A stretch of DNA of 49,183 bases from Bdellovibrio sp. (lineage in GTDB: Bacteria > Bdellovibrionota > Bdellovibrionia > Bdellovibrionales > Bdellovibrionaceae): NCBI GenBank assembly GCA_014376935.1, contig JACMQO010000112.1:1-49183 (forward strand), in the 5' to 3' direction. Shown piece after piece: positions 25,711 through 35,897 of the stretch (positions are counted from its first letter, which is position 1; every line of letters begins with the position of its first letter). The translations under genes and the position numbers were made by a program. Below the pieces are notes generated by a model. That model was not told the origin of the DNA. It made no database searches and saw only the letters and a program-made list of their open reading frames with translations.

Positions 25711-26619
25711 ATGCCGCCAAACTCTTTAGAGATTTTTATGAATAGAAATATCCTTGTTCTTAACAAACACACCTCGGTACGAACTGCGGCCAGAGCCTTG
25801 TTTGAAAGACAAACGTGTTGTGTGGTTGCTAGCGATGATCATGGCCACATTGTTGGTCTTGTGACCGATCGTGATTTAACGTGTTTAGTGCTTGGTTTTG
25901 AAATGCCTGATACGACACCGATCTCTGATGTTATGGCGACAGAAATCTTTACCGTCGAAAGAAAATCGCAAATTTATGACGTCGTGAAATTAATGGAAGA
26001 CAATGGGGTACGCCGTATTCCGGTTGTGGAAAAAATTAAAAATGGTCATCAGAAGTGTATTGGAATTTACACGTTAGATGATTTGATCGTTTCCGAAATT
26101 GTTCATCTAAAATTTTTAGCGCAAATTGTAAGAGCGCAAAAATCAAGTCGCAATTTATTAACAAACGCGTCGGCTATATATCAAAATGCACATGATCACG
26201 TGCTGAATCGGTTTTATAAAATAATGGCAGAAGCTATGAATTTACCGCGATCCACAGCTGAATTGGTTTCGATGAAGCTTTTAACGCGAATCGTGCAAAG
26301 GTTGCCGCAAGTGGTTTCGCTGCAGTTTATATCGCAGCTTCCGACGGACTTGCAAAAAGAGCTTGTTAAAATATCAAATGGACCTGATTCGAATATTGAT
26401 GAACACGTGATTTTAAGCGATTTAACACAAGGTTTTCAAATGCTTCATGCAGAATCTTTGCTCGTGACGAAAAAATTCTGGTTAGGATTAAATAAATTCT
26501 TAGATCCAAACGTCATGGCGCAGACTCTGCAACAAATGCCCGAATCGGTTGCTGAAATTTTTACGGGAACAGAATGGGGCGACGACGTCACAGTCGCAGA
26601 TAGTTTTGATTTAGATTAG
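25711..26619 (+). CDS. CBS-pair protein with DUF2267-like C-terminal domain
   Basis: A 302-aa protein. Two CBS repeats occupy about residues 10-130 (CCVVASDDHGHIVGLVTDRDLTC, then MEDNGVRRIPVVEKI). The C-terminal half is helical, with one segment NLPRSTAELVSMKLLTRIVQRLP that reads like DUF2267, a domain often seen next to CBS and stress genes. The ATG at 25711 has ggaagga ahead; the frame opens upstream at a TTG (25675) with no site. Inferred role: an energy-state sensor acting in the same stress response as its neighbours. Confidence 0.78.
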   Translation: MPPNSLEIFMNRNILVLNKHTSVRTAARALFERQTCCVVASDDHGHIVGLVTDRDLTCLVLGFEMPDTTPISDVMATEIFTVERKSQIYDVVKLMEDNGVRRIPVVEKIKNGHQKCIGIYTLDDLIVSEIVHLKFLAQIVRAQKSSRNLLTNASAIYQNAHDHVLNRFYKIMAEAMNLPRSTAELVSMKLLTRIVQRLPQVVSLQFISQLPTDLQKELVKISNGPDSNIDEHVILSDLTQGFQMLHAESLLVTKKFWLGLNKFLDPNVMAQTLQQMPESVAEIFTGTEWGDDVTVADSFDLD

Positions 26620-26687
26620 CTTAAAACTTATATGAAGTATTAAAAGTTTGAATTACTGAAATGACTTACATCTTGGTAGGAGTAAGG

Positions 26688-27194
26688 ATGCAGAAATTAA
26701 AAATGATTCAATTCGTTACCGGTGTTAGCATTCTTTTGGTTTCTACGTTTTCATTTTCTCAAGAAGTTCCGATGATCAGTCAAGATCCCGCCGTTGATCG
26801 CACGTTCGAACCGGCCATGTTTGACTTTGTGGCCACGACGTTATCGGGAAAATTAGCTTCGTTCATGGGGTGCTCGTTAAAAACAAAATTCAACCGCGAG
26901 ATTCGAACATTTTCCACGGGACCAGAGTGGGTCGAAACGCTGGCCATCGATTTTCGCTCGGGCAATAATCTTTGTCCCGGGATGTCTTTTAAATTTCCAA
27001 TAACGGCTAAATACGGCTTTCAAAAATCAGCAAACCACTGGTCTGGATTAGGCGAAGAGTTCAAAATTGAAGCGGGTGATGTCTATGGGCATTGGCTTAA
27101 ATTCACGCACGATGGGAAGGGGCATATCGTTCAATTAACTCTGGGGAATGACCTTCGCGTGTGTCCATGCCATCTGAAATCATCTGCCGACTAA
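26688..27194 (+). CDS. Secreted hypothetical protein
   Basis: A 168-aa protein with a signal peptide (cleavage expected near SFSQ, residue 25). The mature part is beta-rich, with cysteines at MGCSLK, NLCPG and RVCPCHLK, so disulfides are likely. No family is recognised. The ATG at 26688 has taggag ahead; an in-frame ATG at 26661 has none and would spoil the signal peptide. Confidence 0.7.
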   Translation: MQKLKMIQFVTGVSILLVSTFSFSQEVPMISQDPAVDRTFEPAMFDFVATTLSGKLASFMGCSLKTKFNREIRTFSTGPEWVETLAIDFRSGNNLCPGMSFKFPITAKYGFQKSANHWSGLGEEFKIEAGDVYGHWLKFTHDGKGHIVQLTLGNDLRVCPCHLKSSAD

Positions 27195-27256
27195 AATAAA
27201 ACAAGTTTTAATAAGGCTTGAGGTTCTAATAGATTCGCGGCTAAATTCATAAAACT

Positions 27257-29062
27257 ATGATATCTAAAAAGCGTTCTAATTGGGACACCGTAAAAAGTTT
27301 AAGCGATCACCTTTGGCCAAAAAATCATCCGGATCTAAAAATGCGCGTCGTTTTTGCGATGATTTTTTTATTGTTGGCAAAAGTCGTGAATGTTTACGTT
27401 CCATTCTTGTATAAAGCAGCGGTCGATGCGTTATCATTAAGTTCGGCGGTTGTGTTACCTGTTGCGATCATTATCAGTTACGGAATCGCGCGCGTCGCGC
27501 AGCAAACTTTTGGCGAGCTTCGCGATATGATTTTTGCGAAAGTTTCGCAGCACTCACAACGTACAATTGCGCTATCGACATTTTCTCATTTGCATAACTT
27601 ATCGTTAGCCTTTCATTTAGATCGCCAGACGGGTGGGCTTTCGCGCGTGATCGAACGTGGAACACGTGCAATTCAAACCGTCCTTAGTTTTATGTTGTTT
27701 AATATTATTCCGACTTTGTTAGAGATCGTTTTGGTAACGGCTATTTTATATAATAAATTTGGAATTAAATACGCGGCCATCACTTTTGGAACCGTAGGGC
27801 TGTACGTCTTTTTTACTTTTATCATTACAAATTGGCGTACGAAATTTCGTAAATCGATGAACGACCGCGACAGTGAGGCCAACACAAAAGCGATTGATTC
27901 ACTTTTAAATTACGAAACGGTTAAATACTTCGTCAACGAGCAACATGAATACAAGCGATACGATACCTCTTTAGAACAGTACCAAGTTGAAGCTTTAAAA
28001 AGCCAATCCAGTTTGTCGTTACTAAATATCGGGCAAGGTTTTATTATTGGTTTAGGATTAGTATCAATTATGTGGATGGCCTCAGAAGGAGTCGTCAATA
28101 AAGTTCTAACGGTAGGGGATTTTGTTTTAGTTAATACGATGTTGATTCAACTTTTTATTCCACTTGGATTTTTAGGTTTTGTGTACCGAGAGGTTAATCA
28201 AGGCTTAATCGACATGGAGAAAATGTTTGAGCTTCTGCATGTTAATGCTGAAATTAAAGATTTAACGAACGCCAAAAAACTACATCCGAAACAATGGTCG
28301 GTCGAGTTTAAAAATGTCAATTTTCAATATAATAGCGATCGTCAAATTTTAAAGGACGTTAGTTTTAAAATTCCTGCCGGAAAAACCTTAGCTATCGTGG
28401 GCCCAAGTGGCTCTGGAAAATCAACTTTAGCACGGCTGCTATTTCGATTCTACGATGTCACTTCGGGTTCGATTATTATAGGTGATGACGATATTCGTCA
28501 GGTCACGCAAACTTCATTACGTCATTCGATCGGAATCGTTCCGCAAGATACTGTTTTATTTAATGATAGTATTGGTTATAATATTCACTACGGAAGACCA
28601 ACGGCGTCTGACCAAGATGTACGGTCAGCGGCCAAGCTTGCGCAAATAGATTCATTCATTGAAAGCTTACCGAAAAAATATGACACGTCGGTCGGCGAGC
28701 GTGGTTTAAAATTGTCGGGTGGTGAAAAACAGCGTGTGGCGATTGCGCGAACGATTTTAAAAAATCCGCAAATTTTATTGTTTGACGAAGCGACATCGGC
28801 TTTAGATTCACACACCGAAAAAGAAATTCAGGCCTCTCTTTACGAGGTGTCAAAAAACAGAACCACTTTAATTATCGCGCATCGTTTGTCGACGGTGGTT
28901 GATGCGGATGAAATCTTAGTATTAAAGGCGGGAGTGATTGTCGAACGCGGCACGCATGCATTCTTGTTAGCCGCTGGCGGTGAATACGCGGCGATGTGGA
29001 AAAAACAGCAACAAGCCCGAGAGTATGAAACAAAATTGACAGAAGTGCTTGAAGAAAAATAA
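27257..29062 (+). CDS. Atm1-type ABC exporter (fused permease and ATPase)
   Basis: A 601-aa half-transporter. Residues 1-330 are a six-helix exporter membrane domain with the Atm1/HMT signature YETVKYFVNEQHEYKRYD and LSLLNIGQGFIIG. The ATPase domain has Walker A GPSGSGKST, signature LSGGEKQRVAIAR and Walker B LLFDEATSALD. Atm1 homologues export glutathione-based compounds or metal complexes and link to Fe-S and heavy-metal handling. It has no partner gene, as expected for a homodimer. The ATG at 27257 has no strong site. Confidence 0.88.
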   Translation: MISKKRSNWDTVKSLSDHLWPKNHPDLKMRVVFAMIFLLLAKVVNVYVPFLYKAAVDALSLSSAVVLPVAIIISYGIARVAQQTFGELRDMIFAKVSQHSQRTIALSTFSHLHNLSLAFHLDRQTGGLSRVIERGTRAIQTVLSFMLFNIIPTLLEIVLVTAILYNKFGIKYAAITFGTVGLYVFFTFIITNWRTKFRKSMNDRDSEANTKAIDSLLNYETVKYFVNEQHEYKRYDTSLEQYQVEALKSQSSLSLLNIGQGFIIGLGLVSIMWMASEGVVNKVLTVGDFVLVNTMLIQLFIPLGFLGFVYREVNQGLIDMEKMFELLHVNAEIKDLTNAKKLHPKQWSVEFKNVNFQYNSDRQILKDVSFKIPAGKTLAIVGPSGSGKSTLARLLFRFYDVTSGSIIIGDDDIRQVTQTSLRHSIGIVPQDTVLFNDSIGYNIHYGRPTASDQDVRSAAKLAQIDSFIESLPKKYDTSVGERGLKLSGGEKQRVAIARTILKNPQILLFDEATSALDSHTEKEIQASLYEVSKNRTTLIIAHRLSTVVDADEILVLKAGVIVERGTHAFLLAAGGEYAAMWKKQQQAREYETKLTEVLEEK

Positions 29063-29165
29063 CAAAATTTTAGCTTGGGTAAATTGCCTCGTCAGCGTCC
29101 CAAGCCTGGTCTTTCTGTAGGCCGTATGAGCTTTTCTTTCGTCATGACACTGGTCAGGAATATGC

Positions 29166-29193
29166 AACCTTAAGGTATTAAATAACCTTAAGG
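29166..29193 (+). promoter_or_regulatory. Repeated palindrome overlapping a ribosome binding site
   Basis: AACCTTAAGG occurs at 29166-29175 and again at 29184-29193. The second copy contains the first bases of the AAGGAGG site used by the 80-aa gene at 29201. The first copy can pair with the second (with a bulged A) and so hide that site, or both could be bound by a regulator. Confidence 0.4.
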
Positions 29194-29200
29194 AGGTTTT

Positions 29201-29443
29201 ATGAGCGTAAATTTAACAGATAGTTATATTATTCCGAAAGTCTTGTCGAAATTTAAGTTCAGATGGCTTGTTTACGGGGCTGTTGCCTACTACGGATTAA
29301 AGTTACTGAATGAAAAAGGGTATCTTCCGAAGCAAGCCAACGGCGCTTTAGACTTAGTCGATGAAGGCATCGAAATGGCGAAAGAAAAAATGGGAATAAG
29401 TCGAACCGAAAAAACAGAGCCGGTTCGAAACGCTCTTCATTAG
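29201..29443 (+). CDS. Small hypothetical membrane protein
   Basis: An 80-aa protein with one hydrophobic segment (about residues 22-38, WLVYGAVAYYGLKLL) and charged helices on either side. Its family is not recognised. The very strong AAGGAGG site 7 bases before the ATG is embedded in a repeated palindrome. It is monocistronic, closed by the terminator at 29475-29530. Confidence 0.65.
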   Translation: MSVNLTDSYIIPKVLSKFKFRWLVYGAVAYYGLKLLNEKGYLPKQANGALDLVDEGIEMAKEKMGISRTEKTEPVRNALH

Positions 29444-29474
29444 TTCATTTTTCAACATTTAGAGTATTCAAATT

Positions 29475-29530
29475 GACCGCGGGGATTTTTTCGACGCCAA
29501 CGTGTTTGGCGACTCCTCGCGGACTTTTTT
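29475..29530 (+). terminator. Two-tier hairpin terminator
   Basis: An outer stem, CCGCGGGGA (29477-29485) with TCCTCGCGG (29514-29522), encloses an inner stem, CGCCAA (29495-29500) with TTGGCG (29506-29511), and is followed by six T (29525-29530). It lies between the 80-aa gene and the converging chemoreceptor gene. Confidence 0.75.
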
Positions 29531-29557
29531 ACGATTGATACAAAACAGAGACGAACC

Positions 29558-31357
29558 TTAAATATCTTTAAATCCCGGGTTTGTGTGGGATGGGGTTGAA
29601 TTGTCGCCGACCGCTGATTTAACCGCGCTACGATGTGCTACCGCTTGCGGTGCTGCGGGTGCTGTAGGTTTCTTTTTTAACTGAAGCACTTTAGCCCTAG
29701 GTTCGGCATTGGATTCAGTTTTTGCAATTTTTTTAGTTTCGGTTTTTGCAGAATCCAAAGGTTGTTCATCATTTGAAATGCGACCCCCTTCAATATTGAC
29801 CACTAAACTATTGACGATTGATTTTAAAGTTGTGGCTTGGCCAGATAGGCTTTCGGCTGAATTCGCAGACTCTTCGCTGGTTGCGGCATTTTGCTGAGTC
29901 ATTTGATCAAGTTGCTGCATGGCTTTGGTAATTTCGGCGACACCTTGGGCCTGTTCGCGGCTGGCGGCGGCGATTTCTTCAGCCATCGATGCGACTCCTG
30001 AAACACTATTTACAATTTCATTTAAGACAACTGAACATTGATTGGCGACATCAGTTCCGGTTTGTACTTTTTCTTTTCCATCAGCGATTAATGTTTCAAC
30101 GCTGCGTTTAGTTTCATGAATGATGCGCTCAACTTTTTGAATGCTACCTTCTAATAGCTGAGTGATTTCTTTAGCGGCGTTACCACTCATTTGTGCTAAC
30201 TTACCAACTTCTTCAGCGACAACCGCAAAACCTTTTCCATTTTCGCCGGCGCGGGCGGCTTCGACCGAAGCATTGAACGATAAAAGTTTTGTTTGGAAAA
30301 CGATGTCGTTAATCACTTTTGTTTTTGTTCCTATTTCTTGGATAACGCGAACGATTCCTTCGATTTCACTGTTACTATGATTAATTTGATTCATAATATT
30401 ATTGTTACTGGCGTCGATCTCGCTCATAGACTGAATCATTTGCTCGACAACTTTTTTGCCTTTTTCGGCATTGTTTTTCGATGCTGTTGAAGAATCAGCG
30501 GCGCTTTTTGCATTTTCGGAACTTTTGCTAACCATTGAGCTCATCTCTTCAATGGCTGCGGCCGTTTGTTCTAACGCGGCGGCCTGTTGCGTTGTTGCTT
30601 GTGATAACTCTTGCGATGATGTTGCGATATCTGTTGATGCATTTCCGACACTTCCGCTGGCCTCGTTTAAAGAATTACTTAATAAGCGAAAAGTTTTTAC
30701 TAAGCTATTCGAAAGCATTAGGGCGAAAAGAAAGCCAAATACCAACGAACCAAAAATCAGTGATGAAATCCAAATTTTTCCTTCGGTGTTTGCTTTTTTC
30801 GCTTCTTTCGAAGACGTGTCTGCAATGTTTGCGTGGAATTCAATTAGTTTATTAAATGAATCACGTAGTTTTACTGAACGATTTAAAATTGGTCCCATGG
30901 CAAGTTGTAAAGCGGTTTCTTTTAGACGGGCATCGATGACCGACGGTTTTTCATCCAGTAAGTGAGCGGACTGATATTCTTTCTTAGCTCCATCCACTTG
31001 TTCGTACCAGGCATTATAAAGTTCATCTTCTCCGGGCTGAAAAGGCACTGCTAAATAAACCTTTACGGATTTATCCAGGTCATCCCAATTCGCTTTGATT
31101 TGCTTTAAAGAATCCTGGTCCTGAGCTGGCGTTGAATTCGGAATCGCCAGTTGAAGCAATTGCACACGTGCAAATCGGTACGAGCTAAAAGCTTCAAGGA
31201 GTGACCTTGTGTTTGGGAAGCTAACCTCATCGATTTTTGAATAAGAGCTTGAAATCTTGTTCTCCGACCAGAAGCTGATACCTCCGATGGTCATCGAGAA
31301 AATGATTAAAACACTTGAAAGAAAAAATAGTTTGGTTTGTAAGCTATATGTTTTCAT
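29558..31357 (-). CDS. Methyl-accepting chemotaxis protein
   Basis: A 599-aa chemoreceptor. Membrane segments lie at about residues 8-28 and 195-218, bounding a periplasmic four-helix-like domain of about 170 residues. A signalling domain follows, with the hairpin tip reading [24 protein letters not shown] (the usual NALLEAARAGE..GRGFAVVA form). A HAMP module is not evident between TM2 and the signalling domain. The C-terminus is Pro/Ala/Lys-rich and ends GFKDI, without a typical NWETF-like receptor tail. The ATG at 31357 is preferred; a TTG (31381) is also in frame, and neither has a strong site. A decayed paralogue lies directly upstream. Confidence 0.88.
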   Translation of the reverse strand: MKTYSLQTKLFFLSSVLIIFSMTIGGISFWSENKISSSYSKIDEVSFPNTRSLLEAFSSYRFARVQLLQLAIPNSTPAQDQDSLKQIKANWDDLDKSVKVYLAVPFQPGEDELYNAWYEQVDGAKKEYQSAHLLDEKPSVIDARLKETALQLAMGPILNRSVKLRDSFNKLIEFHANIADTSSKEAKKANTEGKIWISSLIFGSLVFGFLFALMLSNSLVKTFRLLSNSLNEASGSVGNASTDIATSSQELSQATTQQAAALEQTAAAIEEMSSMVSKSSENAKSAADSSTASKNNAEKGKKVVEQMIQSMSEIDASNNNIMNQINHSNSEIEGIVRVIQEIGTKTKVINDIVFQTKLLSFNASVEAARAGENGKGFAVVAEEVGKLAQMSGNAAKEITQLLEGSIQKVERIIHETKRSVETLIADGKEKVQTGTDVANQCSVVLNEIVNSVSGVASMAEEIAAASREQAQGVAEITKAMQQLDQMTQQNAATSEESANSAESLSGQATTLKSIVNSLVVNIEGGRISNDEQPLDSAKTETKKIAKTESNAEPRAKVLQLKKKPTAPAAPQAVAHRSAVKSAVGDNSTPSHTNPGFKDI

Positions 31358-31494
31358 ATGTACTAGATCGTCAGAAATCAACAGTCGCTTAACCGCCAGA
31401 TCAAATACAATGTTTAAGAATTCTCAACAGTCTTTTTGTGAGACAGAATTTGAACTCCTTTTGAATGTGTTGACGATGAAAATTGTAACCCTAA

Positions 31495-32063
31495 TTAGAT
31501 ATCCTGGAAACCAGGGCTTGTGTGCGATGGAGTTGATCCGTCAATGACAGTGGGTTTTGCGACAGATTGATACGTCGTGTTTGGCTTTGGATTCGTTTTA
31601 CTTTTTATGGGTAAAACATTATTTGGCTTTTTTGTTAATTTCAGCAACACCCTGAGCTTGTTCGCGGCTAGCAGTAGCGATTTCGTCGGCCATGGATGCG
31701 ACTCCGCTGACATTCAAAGCGATCTCGTTTAACACATCCGAGCATTGCTGTGCGACTAAAGTTCCTGCTTCGACTTTTTGCCTTCCTTCGGCTACTAAAT
31801 TGCTGATGGTCATTTTGGTTTGATTCACTATTTGTTCGTACCACGCATCAAAAAGTTCTTTCTCTCCCGGTTCAAAAGGTACAGTTTGGTAAGCTTTTGG
31901 GGCCTCGTCCAGTTTTTCCCAATTGACCTCATCAATTTTTGCATAAGAGGCTGCAATTTTATCGGCGCTCCAAAAAGCTGACTCCACCAATTGCGGCAGA
32001 AAAAAGAATTAAGATACCCGATAGCAAGAAAAGTTTAGTTCGTAAGCTTGATGTTTTTGCTAT
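31495..32063 (-). pseudogene. Decayed methyl-accepting chemotaxis protein, tandem paralogue
   Basis: This is a shredded copy of the adjacent chemoreceptor on the same strand. The N-terminal segment (LRTKLFLLSG, IGGVSF) is readable upstream of 31976 but in another frame: an extra base in the A-run at 31972-31976 breaks it before WSADKIAASYAKIDEV. In the next frame the protein jumps from IDEV to NWEKLDE, and from AWYEQ to TKMTISNLVAEGRQKV, so the rest of the sensor, the second membrane segment and the first half of the signalling domain are gone. After [12 protein letters not shown] it breaks again; the tail TPSHTSPGFQDI ends at 31495, matching [12 protein letters not shown] of the intact gene. 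No ATG stands at the expected start. Confidence 0.88.
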
Positions 32064-32165
32064 AAGGCAAACATCGGATTTTTAAAATAGGCTCTAAATG
32101 AACAAATAACGAATAGATTAATTCTAGCCTAAACAGAAATGACTAAATAAATTAGAATACTATAA

Positions 32166-32666
32166 TTAATTATCTACCGGACGCGAATGACATGCCTGCA
32201 TCATGGCTTTATCATCAGACGAATTTGCCAATATGGCCGAGACCTGATTCGTTAAAGTTGTGCTGGCTGTTCCCGAAGCAAATGGGGCACCCGTACCACC
32301 ACTAGCCCCGGCAAATGCGCTGCCTCCAGTACTACGAAATGAAGAGCCCGTTACTTTTGTTGATGTTGCGTCGTGTCCACAAAAACCAACGCTGAGCCCT
32401 TTTTCTTTTAATGCATTTGCGGAGGTCGTTAAAACTCTTTTTTGTGATTCTTTATCTAGGGCCGAAAATTGAACAGAACAAACGGTTAAGGTTTTTGTTT
32501 CTAACCAGCAAGACTCAACTTCGCACCTATCTTCGCAACGCCCAGAGATGTCATCACTAATCAGATTCATAGTTTCACCCGAGATATCTGTTTTGTAAAC
32601 AGCGTGACTACAACCTAAGGAAACGAGCACAGATAATATCATTATAGCTATAAATAGAGGTTTCAT
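32166..32666 (-). CDS. Hypothetical lipoprotein
   Basis: A 166-aa protein with lipobox SLGC (cysteine at residue 19) after a hydrophobic leader. The first half holds paired cysteines (GRCEDRCEVESCWLET). A Gly/Ser/Ala/Thr-rich low-complexity stretch follows (about 110-145), then a short tail. Family not recognised. The ATG at 32666 fits the signal peptide; the frame continues upstream to 32705 but would hide it. It sits between two decayed genes but has no break of its own. Confidence 0.65.
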   Translation of the reverse strand: MKPLFIAIMILSVLVSLGCSHAVYKTDISGETMNLISDDISGRCEDRCEVESCWLETKTLTVCSVQFSALDKESQKRVLTTSANALKEKGLSVGFCGHDATSTKVTGSSFRSTGGSAFAGASGGTGAPFASGTASTTLTNQVSAILANSSDDKAMMQACHSRPVDN

Positions 32667-32729
32667 TAACAAATCATGAAATACGTCGCAAATAACTGCA
32701 AACAAAAAAATAGGTCCAGGTTGATTCTT

Positions 32730-32766
32730 CCATCATCAATCAAGCAGGTAACTTGAATGATGATGG
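32730..32766. repeat. Long inverted repeat in intergenic DNA
   Basis: CCATCATCAATCAAG (32730-32744) and CTTGAATGATGATGG (32752-32766) pair over 15 bases with one mismatch and a 7-base loop. No T-run follows on either strand, so it is not a classical terminator. It separates the lipoprotein gene from the decayed kinase. Confidence 0.55.
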
Positions 32767-32891
32767 TCTAGGTTGTTTTGAAATAAGACAGTCCAATATT
32801 AATGGGATTTCATCTTTTTAAAACGCCTATAAATCTTCAAGATATGGCGATGTTTGTGAAGCAGTAAAATAAAAAAGCCGATAAAAAACGG

Positions 32892-35868
32892 GTGAAAGTT
32901 TCACCGGCACATAACTACGTTAAGACTATTATTTTGCATTTTGCGATTGGAATTGTTTATCTTTTGGGTGGTCGCATCTGGATTTCTATAGCCATTGGTG
33001 CTTTTGCTGCCAACTTAATGACAGATGGTTCAATCGTAACAACGCTAGCTATTACTTGCGGAAACACATTAGAAGCTGTGGCTGGGGCCGCATTAATTCA
33101 TTGGATGCAAAGCCATAAAAAAATTAACGTACCATACCGACTCGGTCGCTTTTTCTTTAGCCCCACTTGTTGCGGGGACAATCAGTTTGGCTCACGTGGT
33201 GGGTTGGCGATGTGCTGGGCGGTTTAGTTCTAACCCCATTGTTAATTTATGCGCATAGCGATTCATTTCGTGTGCGAAGCTTTAAGCCTATCGTATATAT
33301 CGTCGGTCTGATAATCGCTGCCAGCTACGTTATTTTTGAACTTCCAAATGGTGGATCGTTGATTTTCGCCTTGCTTCCCATTTTACTTTACGCGGCTACA
33401 AAATTAAGTCGGATTCACGTTTTAATCATTTCATTCGTAATATGTCTGATTAGTATTTTATCGACGATCAATGGCAGCGGTCTGCTTCGATTAGGACAAC
33501 GCACGCTATTTGTTGGATTTAGAAAATCGGTTAATTTTGTGGTTGGCTTGCAGGCGTCAGAACAGCGCACCGGCGAACTAGCCAACGAGTTAACAAAAGA
33601 ACTTTCTGAATCACGCCAGAAATTTAAAGAAGGCGAACGTCGTTTATTGTTTGCGCTGGATGGATCGGACGGTGGTATTTGGGACTGGAATATTTTAAAG
33701 TCAGAATTTTACGTCAGTGATCAAATTTGTAAAACGTATGGCTGGCCACAAATTTCGTCGGCTAAAACGTTAGACGACATAAAAAAATATCCTCATCCCG
33801 AGGATTTACCGCTGATTGAAAAACGCTTAGCGCAGTATTTTGCCGGAGAAATTCCAACTTACGAAGTTGAAACCAGATATCAACGCCTAAATGGTGATTG
33901 GACTGGGGTTTTAACTCGCGGAAAAATCAGCGAGCGAAGCCCATGCGGCCATTGGATAAATCGAATCGCATCGTCATCGTGACGTTCTTGCCGAATGTTC
34001 TGAAAGGTCTGGTTAAAGGCTTCTATTTATTTATTCAAGATATCACTGATCTTAAAAAGGCAGAGATGACGGCGATTAAAGAACGGCAAGTGGCGATGCA
34101 GGCCGCTACGAATAAGTCGCAGTTCTTAGCGAACATGAGTCACGAAATACGAACACCAATCAATGGTATTATCGGTATGACAAATTTATTGAAAGCGACA
34201 CTGCTGGACGAACAACAAATACATTTTGCTGATTTGGTCAGTCGATCGTCTGAATCTTTACTTAATATTATTAATGATGTCCTTGATTTTTCTAAGATTG
34301 AGGCCGGAAAGTTAGAACTTGAAATTATTAACTTTGATCTTTACGAAATGGTCACGGATGTCATTCAGTCGATTTCTTTTTCTGCAGAGACAAGAAATGT
34401 CGCGTTAAACTTACAGTTTGAAGTCGATACTAAGGCCTATTATAAGTGGGATCCTGGTCGGTTTAGGCAAATTTACATCCACAGGATCTGTTTCTGTTCG
34501 TGTATTTTTATCCTCTAAGGTGATCGCAAAAAAAGATTCAATTCATGAGATCCAGTTCGAAGTCACCGATACCGGATTGGGTATTTCAGACGAAGCTTTG
34601 GGTCGTATGTTTCAGCTATTCTCTCAAGCGGACTCAAGCACAAGTCGGCGCTTTGGGGGAACAGGGTTAGGATTATCGATCTGTAAACAATTGGTCGAAC
34701 TCATGAATGGCCAAATCGGAGTTCGTAGCCAGCTAGGACAAAGCTCAACATTTTGGTTCCAGAAGATAATCGCGTGAATCAGCAGGTCGCCCTAGAAACT
34801 CTACGCAATATGGGCTACGAGCCGCAAGCAGTGGTCAGCGGACCGGAAGTTTTACAAGCCCTTAAAGAAACTCCATTTGATCTTATTTTAATGGATTGCC
34901 AGATGCCCTAAATGGATGGTTACGAAGCCACTGAAAGAATACTTTTAGACTCTAATTTAAAGATTCAAGCTATTCCAATTATCGCCATGACCGCGAACGT
35001 AATCGAGGGCGAACGCGATAAATGTCTGGCCGTTGAAAAATGGATTGTGCATCCCGAAGCAAAGCCATTAGAATCAGGCACATATATGGAAAAACCTGCA
35101 ATCGCTCCATTGGAGCCTGTCGATAAAGTTGCAAAAGCTCACATTCTTATTGTGGAAGACAACTCTATTAATCAAAAGGTCATGACCTTAACTTTAGAAA
35201 AATTGGGATACTCGTCTGAACTAGCGGCCAATGGTGTCGAAGCTTTAAAATTACTAGATAAAAAGAAGTACGATATTATTTTAATGGATTGCCAAATGCC
35301 CGAAATGGACGGGTACGAAACGACATCGAACATTAGAAAGTGGCCTAACGCTAAAATTGCGAATCTTCCGATCATTGCCGTCACGGCCAATGCATTTAGT
35401 GACGATAAAGATCGTTGCTTAGCCGTTGGTATGGATGACTTTATGGTTAAGCCGATCAACGCACAAAACTTGGCCCGTATGTTAGAAAAATGGAAAGACA
35501 AGCAGAAGGCTTCTACGGCGCTTGATCATTCGGTCATTGAAAACTTAAGAACATTAGAAAAACCCGGCAGCACGGAATTGGTGGATGGGTTGATTACTTT
35601 ATTTAACGATGTGTCTTCGCAAAGCATGGCACGCATTAAATTATACATCGAAGAAAATAATTTTAATGGTTTGGCGGAAGAGGCTCATAGTTTGAAGTCG
35701 AGTTCGGCCAATCTAGGAGCAATTGTATTCGCTGAACTTTGCGCCGAGATCGAGAAAATCGGTAATCACTTGATGTCTTCGACGCATTTAGAAGCCACTT
35801 TCAAAGAACTTGAAAAGGAACTTGTTACGGTGATTTTAGAGTTGTCTAAGTTTAAAGGGTCCAATTAG
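32892..35868 (+). pseudogene. Decayed hybrid histidine kinase (MASE1-PAS-kinase-REC-REC-HPt)
   Basis: One large gene is readable in pieces. MASE1-like membrane part: 32892-33500, frame change near 33150-33200 (WLTWWVGDVLGGLVLTPL is in the second frame). PAS domain: about 33640-33930 (FALDGSDGGIWDWN), frame change near 33900-34000. HisKA: H-box MSHEIRTPINGI at about 34134, intact. ATPase: FRQI joins directly to FTSTGSVSV near 34465, so the N-box with its catalytic Asn is deleted and the frame shifts; the G-box ([14 protein letters not shown]) remains. STFWF runs straight into EDNRVNQQ near 34762, losing the linker to the first receiver. A TAA at 34909-34911 replaces the Glu in CQMPEMDGYE. A second receiver (LMDCQMPEMDGYE) and an HPt domain (AHSLKSSSANLGA) are intact to 35868. 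Confidence 0.93.
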
Positions 35869-35897
35869 ATTTCGCATCTCAGTGAAGATCTGTTTTC

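Noticed and set aside
30456-30965. 169-codon frame antisense to the chemoreceptor
   Set aside because: It mirrors the strong codon bias of the chemoreceptor on the other strand and shows no protein motif.
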